A stretch of 64,000 nucleotides of DNA from CBDCZY01 sp965224745 (GCA_965224745.1 CBDCZY010000002.1:806001-870000), one strand, 5' to 3'; numbered from the stretch's first letter, positions 35,129 to 45,157 are shown. Translations and numbers: made by a program. Notes: generated by a model from the sequence alone, not told the origin.

Positions 35129-35645
35129 AGGTATGAAACTCATTTTGGCTGAATAATAACGTGGTCGATCTTGCTTACAATACTTTAATACTCATTGCAG
35201 GCGTTATCGGCTCACTGTCAATACAGAATCGATACTAATACGCCTTCTTTTTATTGACTAAAGCTATCAATCGTATCGTGATCGGGATGATCATTGACAG
35301 CAATGTAGTGCTGGATCAATAGAAATACACATAAAATGGGTTTTCTGGAAGTCCTTCTTCATTATAAAAAAAGTCCTTTTACGAAAAGCACACCAAATCC
35401 CTATCTGCAAGTTACCTTCGCAAGGATACTGCACTAATGTAACCTAGAGATATCCTCGACAAATTCAATCGTGTACTATATGCATAAATTGAGGGAAAAA
35501 TATACTATCGATACCAATATTGATATTCTTTTTTAGTTGGAAACCAATCACTAGATTTGTACAAATCAAAAACCTAACTATAAATATACAACAAAATAAT
35601 GGTGAATTTTATTATTTGATTTAAGTTAGAGTACATAGGAAAAGC
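35129..35645. other. Intergenic region, no feature recognised
   Basis: 517 AT-rich bases between two plus-strand genes. It contains the promoter of the exosortase presumably, but I cannot identify boxes with confidence. No reading frame with homology was seen. Confidence 0.35.
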
Positions 35646-37184
35646 ATGTCGAAATACATCAATATGAAATTACTGGCTCTCTTGGCCGTTATAATTATAC
35701 TTTCTTTTCTGTATTGGGAAGTTGTATTAGATCTTATTAAAATTTGGGAGAATAAAGAAGAATACAGCCATGGATTTTTGATCCCAATAGTCACCTTATA
35801 TCTTATTTGGCAAAGAAAAAATACTATATTGGCTGCAGTATCCAAACCTTCATGGTTAGGCATTCTATTAATTTTGTTTGGTATTGCTCTTTATTTTATT
35901 GGCTCGGTAGGTTCGCTGTATTCAATACTACGTTTTTCTCTTCTATTTATTATTATTGGTATTTCTCTGTTATTCGTAGGTTATAAATCTACCCGGTTAA
36001 TGTTAATACCAATCCTTTTGCTTGTTTTTTCTTTTCCCTTACCTCCGGTATTAGAATCAACATTAACGGCAAAACTGCAATTAATATCTTCTCAACTAGG
36101 TGTTTTTGTTATCAGAGCTTGTGATATTCCGGTTTTTTTAGAAGGTAACGTAATCGATTTAGGTTCATATAAATTACAAGTAGTTGAAGCTTGTAGTGGG
36201 CTTCGTTACTTATTTCCTTTGATGAGCTTGTCCTTTATTTGTGCCTATATGTTTCACGTGGCTCTGTGGAAAAGGGTTCTTGTGTTTTTAACGTCTATTC
36301 CGATTACTATTCTAATGAATAGCTTCAGAATAGGTATTATTGGGGTACTAGTCGACAAATGGGGTACTTCGATGGCCGAAGGATTTTTGCACGACTTTGA
36401 AGGTTGGACTGTTTTTATGGGTTGTATGTTGCTTCTTATCCTGGAGATGTGGTTGCTTTCGTGGAAAGACAGGAAAACAACTTCATGGGAGCAAATTTTC
36501 GGTTTGGCTTATGAAGAAGAGACTGAACCATTAGAAACAGAATCACCTTTTAGACAAGTCAAAGTATTCCACTACGGCTTTATACTAGCATCGCTAGCAC
36601 TTACTTTGCTTCTGATTAAACCACTAGGAAATAAACCCGACGTTTACCCGGATAGAAAACTCTTTTCTCAATTCCCAATTAATATTGGGCAATTAAAAGG
36701 ATCTCAAAATTATTTAACTAAAGATATTATCGATTTTCTTGGATTAACTGACTATATCTTGGTGGACTATTCGAGTAACAATCATAAATCTATAAACTTT
36801 TATGTTGCTTATTATCAGACGCAAAAACATGGCGCTATCCCCCATTCGCCTAAATTATGCATACCCGGCGGTGGTTGGCAAATAAAGCAAATTGAGGAAA
36901 TAGAAACCAATGGTTCAATATTTAATAGAGTTGTCATAGCCAAAGCCGATAGTAAACAACTGGTGTACTACTGGTATAGGCATAGAGGAGTAGATATCGC
37001 AAATGAATATCTACTTAAGTTAAGTACGCTTGTTGGCTCGTTTAAACATAATAGAACCGATGGGGCGTTGCTTAGATTGACTACGCCAATCTATCCAGAT
37101 GAAAGTGCAGAGACTGCTGATTCCCGGCTTTCAAAATTCAAGGAGACTATTGAAGCTCAAATTACAGACTATGTGCCGAGTTAG
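35646..37184 (+). CDS. Exosortase fused to an EpsI domain (XrtD/XrtA-like)
   Basis: 512 residues. The first 300 form a polytopic exosortase with catalytic C183 (VVEACSGLRYLF), R228 (MNSFRIGIIG) and H249 (FLHDFEGWTVF). Residues about 305-512 are an EpsI (DUF3485) domain with HSPKLCIPGGGWQIKQ and YYWYRHRGVDIANEY. Exosortases cut and transfer PEP-CTERM-like proteins at the inner membrane. The fusion is known from the XrtA and VPLPA-CTERM (XrtD) branches; I cannot tell which. No CTERM substrate or PEP-CTERM EPS gene lies next to it. Start supported by AGGA upstream. Confidence 0.85.
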   Translation: MSKYINMKLLALLAVIIILSFLYWEVVLDLIKIWENKEEYSHGFLIPIVTLYLIWQRKNTILAAVSKPSWLGILLILFGIALYFIGSVGSLYSILRFSLLFIIIGISLLFVGYKSTRLMLIPILLLVFSFPLPPVLESTLTAKLQLISSQLGVFVIRACDIPVFLEGNVIDLGSYKLQVVEACSGLRYLFPLMSLSFICAYMFHVALWKRVLVFLTSIPITILMNSFRIGIIGVLVDKWGTSMAEGFLHDFEGWTVFMGCMLLLILEMWLLSWKDRKTTSWEQIFGLAYEEETEPLETESPFRQVKVFHYGFILASLALTLLLIKPLGNKPDVYPDRKLFSQFPINIGQLKGSQNYLTKDIIDFLGLTDYILVDYSSNNHKSINFYVAYYQTQKHGAIPHSPKLCIPGGGWQIKQIEEIETNGSIFNRVVIAKADSKQLVYYWYRHRGVDIANEYLLKLSTLVGSFKHNRTDGALLRLTTPIYPDESAETADSRLSKFKETIEAQITDYVPS

Positions 37185-37252
37185 TTTTTTTGAAGGTGAG
37201 CTATGTTTTGGTTTGACTTACAAGTCTTTGATATAAAATCGTAACAATTACT

Positions 37253-37891
37253 TTATGGGTGATTTTTCCTGGCAGTTGTAAAAATTAGAGTCTTTTGGTC
37301 CTGATAGAAAAGCAAGGTGTTTTTAACGGCTTTAACGACTGCCCTGGGTGTAATGGTGGCCCCGGTGAACTGATCAAACTTACCACCATCTCGTTTTACA
37401 CCCCAATTTTTCTGATCCGGGTTAACTATTGATTTCCCGGAAAAATTTAGAACCCAGTCAGAATGAGACGCATCAACCTTATCGCCCAGCCCCGGTGTTT
37501 CTTGATGGACAATGACTCTCACGCCCGCTAAGACGCCATTTTCTTTGATACCAACAAGTAATTTTATTCGGCCATTGTAGCCTTCTTGCGCTATGGTTTC
37601 TACAATTACTGCGACTGGCTTTCCCTCTTTTCTAGCTCGATATACCTTTACTGGTGAGAGCAAGGCATCAAGTCGACTATCTGTGATCAAAATAGTATCT
37701 TTGATAATGTCGTTATCATAGCCTGACTCTGGTAGTAAAACTTTAAGGCTTGCCAGTAGTGCTATTTTTTCATTACTGATGATTTGCTGCTTAGTATTTT
37801 CAAACGTTGTGATCACCAGTCCAGTTCCCAATAATGAAAAAACGCCCAGAACTGTTGCTGCAACAACAGAGTTATGTACTATTTTTTTCAT
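37253..37891 (-). CDS. rnfG: Electron transport complex subunit RnfG
   Basis: 212 residues. One N-terminal membrane span (VVAATVLGVFSLLGTGLVIT) then a periplasmic FMN-binding domain. The flavinylation motif is T-G-A-T in FDQFTGATITPRAVVKAVKN, FMN being bound to the last Thr. GLGDKVDASHSDWVLNFSGK is the usual RnfG/NqrC loop. It overlaps the rnfD stop by one base. It is the last gene of the block; the expected rnfE is not found after it. Confidence 0.92.
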   Translation of the reverse strand: MKKIVHNSVVAATVLGVFSLLGTGLVITTFENTKQQIISNEKIALLASLKVLLPESGYDNDIIKDTILITDSRLDALLSPVKVYRARKEGKPVAVIVETIAQEGYNGRIKLLVGIKENGVLAGVRVIVHQETPGLGDKVDASHSDWVLNFSGKSIVNPDQKNWGVKRDGGKFDQFTGATITPRAVVKAVKNTLLFYQDQKTLIFTTARKNHP

Positions 37892-38919
37892 TATAATTGC
37901 CCGAAAACTCTAGGCTTGGTGTAATAATCGATAGTCGGGGCAGCAATGTTCATTAATAGCACCGAAAATGCAACAGCATCCGGATAACCTCCCCAGACCC
38001 TAATGACATAAACCAGCAAGCCTATCAACGCTCCATAAATCAATCTTCCACGGGGTGTAGTAGAAGCCGTAACGGGATCAGTCGCGATAAAAAAGGCGCC
38101 CATCATTGTCGCACCAGAAAAAAGATGAAACCAAGGCGAGGCATAATATTCTGGTCGTAGCAGGTAGCAAAGTGAGGAAATAACAACTAGTGCTCCTAAC
38201 ATGCCAACTGGTATTTGCCAGGCAACCACTTTACGCCAAATCAACCATAACCCAGCGACCAAGAAAGACATTGCTGCCCATTCCCCACCTCTTCCGGCCA
38301 TAGAATTGAATAAGCTAGATTTAGTAATTTCAGCAATGCTTTTATGTAGTCCAAGCTGGGTTTTGACTGTATCCAAGGGCGTTGCTGCGGTATAACTATC
38401 AATATTGGAAACGCCAGGTAATTGCTCCATAAAAATCAGGGTTAGGAAATCCTGAAATCCTAACTGGACACTATTTAATCCACTAGGCGACGACCAACTG
38501 GTCATCTCTTTCGGAAAAGAAACCAATAGTAAGACATAGCCCGCCATAGCCGGGTTAAAAGGGTTATAACCCAATCCACCATATAATTGTTTTGCTATTA
38601 CAATGGCAAAAAACGTTCCTATTACCGTGACCCACCAGGGAGCGATAACTGGCAAAGATAAAGCTAATAAAACTGCGGTTATTATCGCAGTAAGATCCTT
38701 TAATGTTGAGAAAATGGCTCTTTTTCGACAAGCTAATACTAACGCCTCCGACAGGATTGCTGTGGTAATAGCCAAGAAAAGATGTATCAAGACACCCGTT
38801 CCAAATTGCCAAACCATAACTAACAAAGCCGGAAGTAAAGCTAAAAGGAATTGAGCCATAACCTTGGTTACACTGGCCCGAGGTTCTAGATGAGGGGAAA
38901 CGTCTGTTGAGAATTGCAT
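37891..38919 (-). CDS. rnfD: Electron transport complex subunit RnfD
   Basis: 342 residues, polytopic. Carries the covalent FMN site SGATMMGAFFIATDPVTAST and the family block LYGGLGYNPFNPAMAGYVLL. It is part of the membrane core that couples ferredoxin/NADH electron transfer to ion movement. It is followed by rnfG. The gap of 210 bases to rnfC upstream is longer than is common for rnf operons and has no coding content that I can see. Confidence 0.92.
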   Translation of the reverse strand: MQFSTDVSPHLEPRASVTKVMAQFLLALLPALLVMVWQFGTGVLIHLFLAITTAILSEALVLACRKRAIFSTLKDLTAIITAVLLALSLPVIAPWWVTVIGTFFAIVIAKQLYGGLGYNPFNPAMAGYVLLLVSFPKEMTSWSSPSGLNSVQLGFQDFLTLIFMEQLPGVSNIDSYTAATPLDTVKTQLGLHKSIAEITKSSLFNSMAGRGGEWAAMSFLVAGLWLIWRKVVAWQIPVGMLGALVVISSLCYLLRPEYYASPWFHLFSGATMMGAFFIATDPVTASTTPRGRLIYGALIGLLVYVIRVWGGYPDAVAFSVLLMNIAAPTIDYYTKPRVFGQL

Positions 38920-39129
38920 GTTAAATTGCAGTTAGGGGTGAGGATATAATAATAAACGAATTTTGACTTGTCATTTTGTCCGTCTTCTGCGCTATAGCAA
39001 CAGCTGTGCAGCTTGCTATGTGCTTGTTAGTACGCTTTGAAGACAAACAAAAATCTTGCGCCAAAGTCCGTATATTATTGAATCCTCAATCCTTAACGGC
39101 AACATACCGTGCCGCAATGCTTTGCGAAT

Positions 39130-40629
39130 TTACATTAAAGAATTATTATCCCGATCAGGATTGGTCGTCATTGTAGCTTTAATTTTTGCTAAAGCTTGCT
39201 TTTTTTTCAGCGCTCTTTCTTTTCTTTGTTGCTTGGCGTTTTCCTGTCGGAGTAATTTATTTGTGTGCCTGAGCTTGGCGTGAGCAGCTTTTTCCGCTTC
39301 CTGATTTTTTAAGATAACTTTACTTTTGGTTGCTCTAAAATATTGCACTAAAGGAATATGACTGGGACACACAACATCGCAACAACCACACTCAATACAA
39401 TCGAATAAATGGTGGTTATTGCTTTGTTTGAGATTATCTGCGCGGCTATACCAATATAGTTGTTGGGGCAGCAAATTGATGGGACAAACATTGGCACACT
39501 CTCCGCAACGAATGCACGGCATGGCCTTTTTTTCCAAATGTGTTTCATTGCCAGTAGTGGCTAAAATGCAATTAGTCGATTTGAGAACGGGTAACGCGTC
39601 ATTCGGTAACGCAAAGCCCATCATTGGCCCACCCATAATGAGACGGTTGACATCGCTATGATAACCACCGCATTGCTCGATCAAATCAGCAATGGGCGTT
39701 CCAATTCGAACCTTCATATTCTTTGGCTCTATTACACCGCTACCGGTAAGCGTAATAATTCTTTCTGTTAAAGGTTTCCCCTGGACAACTGCTTGGAAGA
39801 TGGCCGCTGCCGTACCAACATTCTGGCAGACTATCCCGATATCTGCTGGAATACCGCTGCCAGGTGTTTCACGGCCAGTTAACACACGTATCAATTGTTT
39901 TTCACCACCTGTCGGATATAGGGTCGGCACTGTCGTTACTTTAATGTTGGTGACAGCAACTTCCTGTATGGTTTGCAGTAATGCGGCTTGTGCTTCAGAC
40001 ATATCAGCTTCAACAGCTATAATACAATGCTCTATCGCTAAGGCATGCAACAATATCAGCGCACCTGTTATTACCTGTTCTGGATTATCCTGCAACAAAC
40101 GATCATCGCAGGTTATGTAAGGCTCACATTCTGCCCCATTAATTATTAAGGTATCGATCTGCCGTTGTTGTCCTGAGCTCAATTTAACGGCTGCTGGGAA
40201 AGCAGCTCCCCCTAAACCGACGATACCTGCCTGCTTGATGATATTTATTATTTCAGAGGCTTGAAGTAGATAGAAATCTGGGATTTTCTGTTGTGGCAGC
40301 TGTTCATCAAGACCATCGGTTGCGATAACAATACATGATCCTGCTAAACCAGATGGATGAGGAATGGTACGTTCCTCAATATGACTGACCAAACCCGAGC
40401 TTGATGCGTGAATGGGTACTCCCAATAGACTTTCATCATCAGACAAAATCTGGCCTCGTAGTACCCTTTCACCTGGTTTTACTGTAGGTTTGGCAGAGAT
40501 ACCAGAACGCTGTTGTAACGGAAATATCAGTTGTTTTGGCAGCGAAGCGTCTACCAGCTGAGTTTTAATTGACAAGTGCTTGTTACCTGGTAGCTTTACA
40601 CCACCATTAAACCGCCATAAATTTTTCAT
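39130..40629 (-). CDS. rnfC: Electron transport complex subunit RnfC
   Basis: 499 residues. Substrate/NADH and FMN domain with GLGGAAFPAAVKLSSGQQRQ and NGAECEPYITCDDRL, then two 4Fe-4S clusters in PCIRCGECANVCPINLLPQQ and DCIECGCCDVVCPSHIPLVQ. The charged, Lys/Ala/Gln-rich C-terminal tail (KAAHAKLRHTNKLLRQENAK) is a short version of the extended tail seen in gammaproteobacteria. Start ATG lies next to the rnfB stop. Confidence 0.93.
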   Translation of the reverse strand: MKNLWRFNGGVKLPGNKHLSIKTQLVDASLPKQLIFPLQQRSGISAKPTVKPGERVLRGQILSDDESLLGVPIHASSSGLVSHIEERTIPHPSGLAGSCIVIATDGLDEQLPQQKIPDFYLLQASEIINIIKQAGIVGLGGAAFPAAVKLSSGQQRQIDTLIINGAECEPYITCDDRLLQDNPEQVITGALILLHALAIEHCIIAVEADMSEAQAALLQTIQEVAVTNIKVTTVPTLYPTGGEKQLIRVLTGRETPGSGIPADIGIVCQNVGTAAAIFQAVVQGKPLTERIITLTGSGVIEPKNMKVRIGTPIADLIEQCGGYHSDVNRLIMGGPMMGFALPNDALPVLKSTNCILATTGNETHLEKKAMPCIRCGECANVCPINLLPQQLYWYSRADNLKQSNNHHLFDCIECGCCDVVCPSHIPLVQYFRATKSKVILKNQEAEKAAHAKLRHTNKLLRQENAKQQRKERALKKKQALAKIKATMTTNPDRDNNSLM

Positions 40630-41160
40630 TTAGTGAACCGGTTTGTTCGGCTCTGGCCAGCGCCAGTTATATACGGTTGTTGCAATCGGTTCCATCACAA
40701 TACAGTCGGCAGGGCAGGGTTCAATACAAAGTTCACAGCCGGTGCATTCAGCTTCAATAACCGTGTGCATGTGCTTGGATGCTCCTAAAATGGCATCAAC
40801 CGGACAGGCTTGAATACATTTGGTACAGCCAATACAATCTTGCTCAACGATGATAGCAATACTTGTTGGCTTTTCCTCGCAATGGTGGGTACTCAGCGAT
40901 TTTGGCTCCAAGCCCAATAAGTCTGCTAAAGCTTTGACCCCGTCTTCGCCGCCCGGTGGACATTGATTAATATCTGCTTCTCCATCGACAATGGCTTCTG
41001 CATAAGGTCTGCACCCCGGGAAGTTACATTGGCCACACTGGGTTTGAGGTAATATTGTTTCAATGCTATCTACGACAGGGTCGCCTGCTACTTTGAGTCG
41101 AAGGGCTGAGTACCCTAAAATCAGGCCAAAGGTGGCAAAAATTGCGCATAAAAACAGCAT
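40630..41160 (-). CDS. rnfB: Electron transport complex subunit RnfB
   Basis: 176 residues. An N-terminal membrane anchor, then a 4Fe-4S motif QTQCGQCNFPGC with a later CPPGGE, and two ferredoxin-type motifs, CIGCTKCIQACPVDAILG and CTGCELCIEPCPADCI. It passes electrons between ferredoxin and the membrane subunits. It is immediately followed by rnfC and lies 3 bases after the rnfA stop. Confidence 0.93.
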   Translation of the reverse strand: MLFLCAIFATFGLILGYSALRLKVAGDPVVDSIETILPQTQCGQCNFPGCRPYAEAIVDGEADINQCPPGGEDGVKALADLLGLEPKSLSTHHCEEKPTSIAIIVEQDCIGCTKCIQACPVDAILGASKHMHTVIEAECTGCELCIEPCPADCIVMEPIATTVYNWRWPEPNKPVH

Positions 41161-41163
41161 GGC

Positions 41164-41745
41164 CTAACCTTTTACCAAACCGGTGAACCCCATGAAGGCC
41201 ATCGACATTAGACCTGCCGTTATCAACCCTATGGCGTTACCTTGAAATGGTTTTGGAACGTCTGCAGCATCAACTCGCTCTCGAATCGAAGCAAATAAAA
41301 CCAGCACAATAGAAAAACCGACTGCCGCACCAAAACCATATAAAGCAGATTGCATAAAATCGTTTTCAGCTTGTACATTCAATAACGCTACTCCCAAAAC
41401 AGCGCAATTAGTGGTGATTAGTGGCAGAAAAATTCCTAACATCTGATATAACAATGGGCTGGTTTTATGAACTACTAGCTCAGTGAATTGAACAACAAAA
41501 GCGATCATCACAATAAACGCAATCGTTCTGAGAAACTCTAGATTTAAAGGCATTAACAAGTAATGGTTAATCAAATAACTACAGACTGAAGACAGAGTAA
41601 GAACAAAGGTCGTGGCCAACCCCATGCCCATCGCCGTTTCAAGTTTTCGCGAAACACCCATAAACGGACAGAGTCCTAAAAACTTTATCAGTACAAAATT
41701 ATTGACTAATATAGTGCTGATTAGGATAAGTATCGCTTGCTGCAT
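41164..41745 (-). CDS. rnfA: Electron transport complex subunit RnfA
   Basis: 193 residues, six membrane spans. NNFVLIKFLGLCPFMGVSRK and PLITTNCAVLGVALLNVQAE are the two half-cluster cysteine motifs conserved in RnfA/RsxA. It starts nine bases after metG and heads the rnfABCDG run. Confidence 0.93.
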   Translation of the reverse strand: MQQAILILISTILVNNFVLIKFLGLCPFMGVSRKLETAMGMGLATTFVLTLSSVCSYLINHYLLMPLNLEFLRTIAFIVMIAFVVQFTELVVHKTSPLLYQMLGIFLPLITTNCAVLGVALLNVQAENDFMQSALYGFGAAVGFSIVLVLFASIRERVDAADVPKPFQGNAIGLITAGLMSMAFMGFTGLVKG

Positions 41746-41754
41746 CAGATCTTG

Positions 41755-43773
41755 TTATTTCACCCGGTCGCCCGGTGTTGCTCCGTCGTCTGGGCTGAGC
41801 AACCAAATGTCTTTACCGCCTGGCCCTGCCGCCATAACCATGCCTTCTGAAACACCAAAACGCATTTTTCTTGGTTTAAGATTGGCGACGACGACTGTCA
41901 TTCTTCCGGTCAATTCATCTGGGTGATAAGCTGATTTGATGCCAGCAAAAATAGTTCGTTCCTCATTGCCTAAATCAATCGTCAATTTGACCAGCTTATC
42001 TGCACCATCAACATTTTCAGCAAGCACAATTTTACCAATCCGTAAATCCAGTTTAGCAAAGTCTTCGATTGTAATGATAGGAGCAAAAGGCTCTACAGAA
42101 GTGCTTGGTTTTGCACTTTTCGGAGCAACTTCAAGACTTGGTTTTGAAACCTCAATCAGCGTCTCAATTTTGTCCTTTTCAACACGTGTCATCAATGGCT
42201 TGAAGTCATTAATGGAATGGTTTAGCAAATACGTTTGCTGATCTGGCCATGATAATTCAACGTTTAAAAATTGCTCAACTTGTTCCGCCAAAACAGGTAT
42301 CACTGGTTTCAAATAAGTGACCAATACGCAAAAAAGATTAATGGCCATTGAACAGACATCATGCAAAGCTTTTTCCTGGCCATCTTGTTTAGCCATGATC
42401 CACGGCTTATGCTCATCAATATATTGATTCGCCAGATCAGCCAAAGCCATGACTTCTCGCATCGCCTTGCCATATTCACGGGTCTCGTATAGTTGCCCTA
42501 TCATTGCATTCGGTTCAATAAATTTGTGCCATAAATCATCATCGGCGCATTGATCGGCCAAACGATTATCAAACCTTTTTTTGATAAAGCCGCTGCACCG
42601 GCTTGCAATATTAACCACTTTGCCCACTAAATCCGAATTCACCCTTTGCACAAAGTCTTCAAAATTAAGGTCTATATCATCGACACCAGCGCTTAATTTG
42701 GCAGCAAAATAATAGCGCAAATATTCAGGGTTTAAATGATCCAAGTAATCACTTGCTGTGATAAAAGTCCCTCTCGATTTAGACATCTTTTCGCCATTGA
42801 CCGTCAAAAAACCATGCGCATAAACCGCAGTAGGCGTTCTGAAACCAGCGCCTTGCAATATGGCGGGCCAGAACAAAGCATGGAAATAAATGATGTCTTT
42901 GCCAATAAAATGATACAGTTCAGCGTCACTGTCTGAGCCCCAAAAAGCATCGAAATCCAATGCTTGTTTTGCACACAACTTTTTGAAGCTAGCCATGTAA
43001 CCAATGGGAGCATCCAGCCAGACATAAAAAAACTTGCCTGGTGCATCGGGGATTTCAAAACCAAAATAAGGCGCATCACGAGAAATATCCCATTCCTTAA
43101 GTCCCGATGCTAACCATTCTGCCAGCTTATTGGACATTTCGTTTTGTAAATGCCCTGCACAAGTCCATTTGCGTAGAAAGTCACCAAAATCTTCAAGCTT
43201 GAAAAAATAATGAACCGACTCACGCTCTATCGGTTTTTCGCCGGACAATGCTGACACAGGGTTGACAAGGTCGGTGGGCGAGTAAGTTGCGCTACAAACT
43301 TCGCAACTATCGCCATATTGGTCTTCTGCACTGCATTTGGGGCACTGCCCTTTGATAAACCGGTCAGGTAAAAACATTTGTTTGACTGGATCAAAGGCTT
43401 GTACGATTGATCTGGAAGTAATGTGCCCACCTTCCTTCAGGCGGCTATAAATCAATTCTGACAATTCTTTGTTTTCAGTCGAATGGGTACTGTGATAATG
43501 ATCGAAATCTACGTTGAATGCTGTAAAGTCAGCTAAATGCTCTTGTCCCACCTTGGCAATGAGTTCTTCCGGTGTGATATTCTCCTGTTGTGCTTTCAGC
43601 ATGATGGGTGTGCCATGCGTGTCATCAGCGCAGACATAGATGCATTGATGTCCGCGCTGTTTTTGGTATCTTACCCAGATATCAGTTTGAATATACTCAA
43701 CCAAATGACCCAGATGAATAGGGCCATTGGCATATGGCAACGCACTAGTGACAAGAATTTTTCTTTCCGGCAT
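41755..43773 (-). CDS. metG: Methionyl-tRNA synthetase
   Basis: 672 residues, the long form with a C-terminal dimer/tRNA-binding domain. HIGH-type motif in PYANGPIHLGHLVEY, zinc knuckle CPKCSAEDQYGDSCEVC, and KMSKS in NGEKMSKSRGTFI. The C-terminal EMAP-like domain begins at DFAKLDLRIGKIVLAENVDG. It charges tRNA-Met in the cytoplasm. It is the first gene of the metG-rnf transcript; metG next to rnf is common in gammaproteobacteria. Confidence 0.96.
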   Translation of the reverse strand: MPERKILVTSALPYANGPIHLGHLVEYIQTDIWVRYQKQRGHQCIYVCADDTHGTPIMLKAQQENITPEELIAKVGQEHLADFTAFNVDFDHYHSTHSTENKELSELIYSRLKEGGHITSRSIVQAFDPVKQMFLPDRFIKGQCPKCSAEDQYGDSCEVCSATYSPTDLVNPVSALSGEKPIERESVHYFFKLEDFGDFLRKWTCAGHLQNEMSNKLAEWLASGLKEWDISRDAPYFGFEIPDAPGKFFYVWLDAPIGYMASFKKLCAKQALDFDAFWGSDSDAELYHFIGKDIIYFHALFWPAILQGAGFRTPTAVYAHGFLTVNGEKMSKSRGTFITASDYLDHLNPEYLRYYFAAKLSAGVDDIDLNFEDFVQRVNSDLVGKVVNIASRCSGFIKKRFDNRLADQCADDDLWHKFIEPNAMIGQLYETREYGKAMREVMALADLANQYIDEHKPWIMAKQDGQEKALHDVCSMAINLFCVLVTYLKPVIPVLAEQVEQFLNVELSWPDQQTYLLNHSINDFKPLMTRVEKDKIETLIEVSKPSLEVAPKSAKPSTSVEPFAPIITIEDFAKLDLRIGKIVLAENVDGADKLVKLTIDLGNEERTIFAGIKSAYHPDELTGRMTVVVANLKPRKMRFGVSEGMVMAAGPGGKDIWLLSPDDGATPGDRVK

Positions 43774-43821
43774 GGGGTGTTTAGTGGGGAATTACAAATA
43801 GCTTTCTATTATTTCATACCT

Positions 43822-43890
43822 GTATAAAAAAATCAGTTGCAGTCCTGTCCAAAATAAAATGAGTTTGAAATGACACCTTACTTCCAGCAT
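43822..43890. mobile_element. Solo IS end fragments
   Basis: AAAAAAATCAGTTG resembles the MITE/IS terminal repeat, and directly after it AGTCCTGTCCAAAATAAAAT, then GAGTTTGAAATG (43841 on), matches the right end of the 1388-bp IS. No transposase remains. The same two element types also abut at 14038-14162. Confidence 0.6.
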
Positions 43891-44036
43891 TAAGCCTCAA
43901 TCCCTAGTGGGAGACAACTGGCTCAAATTTCAATTGTTGAAGTGGCTTATTTTTGCATTGGCGGTAACAAGTATCAAAATTATCAATTTGAATATGGGCA
44001 AGAGTTATGAATGAAGACCCATGATCCAATATCACA

Positions 44037-44534
44037 CTATTTCATCTTCAACTGTAATCCTGCGCTGCAAAAAAACACTTGCTCGCAATATTGACCCATG
44101 AGTTGCCCAGCTTTTCCAGATAAGTCAACGAACTGTCTGGCCAGTGGGTTATCTGCGATAATCCCTAACCCTACTTCGTTATGTACCAGGATAAGATCGG
44201 AGGGTAGTTTTAGAACCTCTTCTAATTCATGCAAAATCGTCTCTGGCTGAACTTTATGAAACAGCAGGTTGTTCATCCACATCGTGATACATTCAATCAA
44301 CACTGGTCCTTCAGATTGTTGCAAAGTGTCCAGCAATTTGACTGGCTCCTCTAACGTAACAAATAAATTTTGACGCCGCTGTTGATGAGCCTGAATCCGT
44401 TTCTTTATTTCGTCATCAAGGCACTCAGTCGTAGCTAGATAAGATGGTTTTACGTCTTTATATTGCTGCAACACAAACGTTTCGGCGAGGCGCGATTTAC
44501 CACTTTTTACACCGCCTAAAAATAAGGTTTTCAT
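44037..44534 (-). CDS. cobU: Adenosylcobinamide kinase/guanylyltransferase
   Basis: 165 residues. P-loop FLGGVKSGKSRLAETF (G7-S14), the guanylylated His region RIQAHQQRRQNLFVTLEEP (H49 area), and LVHNEVGLGIIADNPLARQF. It activates cobinamide with GTP in nucleotide-loop assembly. It is followed by no further cob gene downstream; cobC and cobS precede it on the same strand. Confidence 0.92.
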   Translation of the reverse strand: MKTLFLGGVKSGKSRLAETFVLQQYKDVKPSYLATTECLDDEIKKRIQAHQQRRQNLFVTLEEPVKLLDTLQQSEGPVLIECITMWMNNLLFHKVQPETILHELEEVLKLPSDLILVHNEVGLGIIADNPLARQFVDLSGKAGQLMGQYCEQVFFCSAGLQLKMK

Positions 44535-44593
44535 GGTTGTTTCTCCGTCGTAAAACGCATGCTTTTTTGAAGTTTCAAAGAAAAGCGAAATGA

Positions 44594-45157
44594 TTAATGA
44601 TTAATGAAATCGATGTGGGTAAAGTCTTCGTGATGGTTAATTTTATGCACCGAACCTAAATTAACTGTGAACTGAAAAGCATTCGCTTTGGGAAGTGATA
44701 AGATGTGTGCCAACAAGGCTCGAATGACGCCCGCGTGAGTCACAATGAATACCTGCTCGTGAGGTAAAACCAATAATTCTTGCCAGAAGTTAGCTGCCCG
44801 CTGATATAGCTGGTCAAAGCTTTCGCCATTGGGTGGTGCGAAGTCTACAAAGTTTTCTGTCCAATATTTCAGTTTATCTGGCTCTATATCATCAAAAAGC
44901 TGATTTTCCCAGTCACCAAAATCAAGCTCTAGCAAACGATCATCCGTTTTTATAGAGTCGGATAAAGTTTTCGCGAAAGTCATGCAACGGCTTGAGGGGC
45001 TGCTAATAACAAGATAATCGGAGACTAGCACAGGAAGTTTTTGTTGAATGAGTTGCATATCGTCAATAAAACTATCTGCCAAAGGAATATCGCTTTGACC
45101 ATAACAAAGACCACTGTCGGCTGTTGTTTTGGTATGTCGAATTAAATAAATGTCCAT
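44594..45157 (-). CDS. cobC: Alpha-ribazole phosphatase (histidine phosphatase)
   Basis: 187 residues from the ATG at 45157 (MDIYLIRHTKTTADSGLCYG), which overlaps the cobS stop by 16 bases; an earlier frame start at 45217 lies inside cobS and is unlikely. RHTKT holds the catalytic His, and VFIVTHAGVIRALLAH the second. LDFGDWENQLFDDI is typical of CobC. It removes the phosphate from alpha-ribazole 5'-phosphate or the cobalamin 5'-phosphate. Confidence 0.88.
   Translation of the reverse strand: MDIYLIRHTKTTADSGLCYGQSDIPLADSFIDDMQLIQQKLPVLVSDYLVISSPSSRCMTFAKTLSDSIKTDDRLLELDFGDWENQLFDDIEPDKLKYWTENFVDFAPPNGESFDQLYQRAANFWQELLVLPHEQVFIVTHAGVIRALLAHILSLPKANAFQFTVNLGSVHKINHHEDFTHIDFINH

Noticed and set aside
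38920..39129. Missing small gene or rnfE between rnfC and rnfD
   Set aside because: No frame with RnfE features or a start signal; the plus-strand frames are antisense to rnfC.
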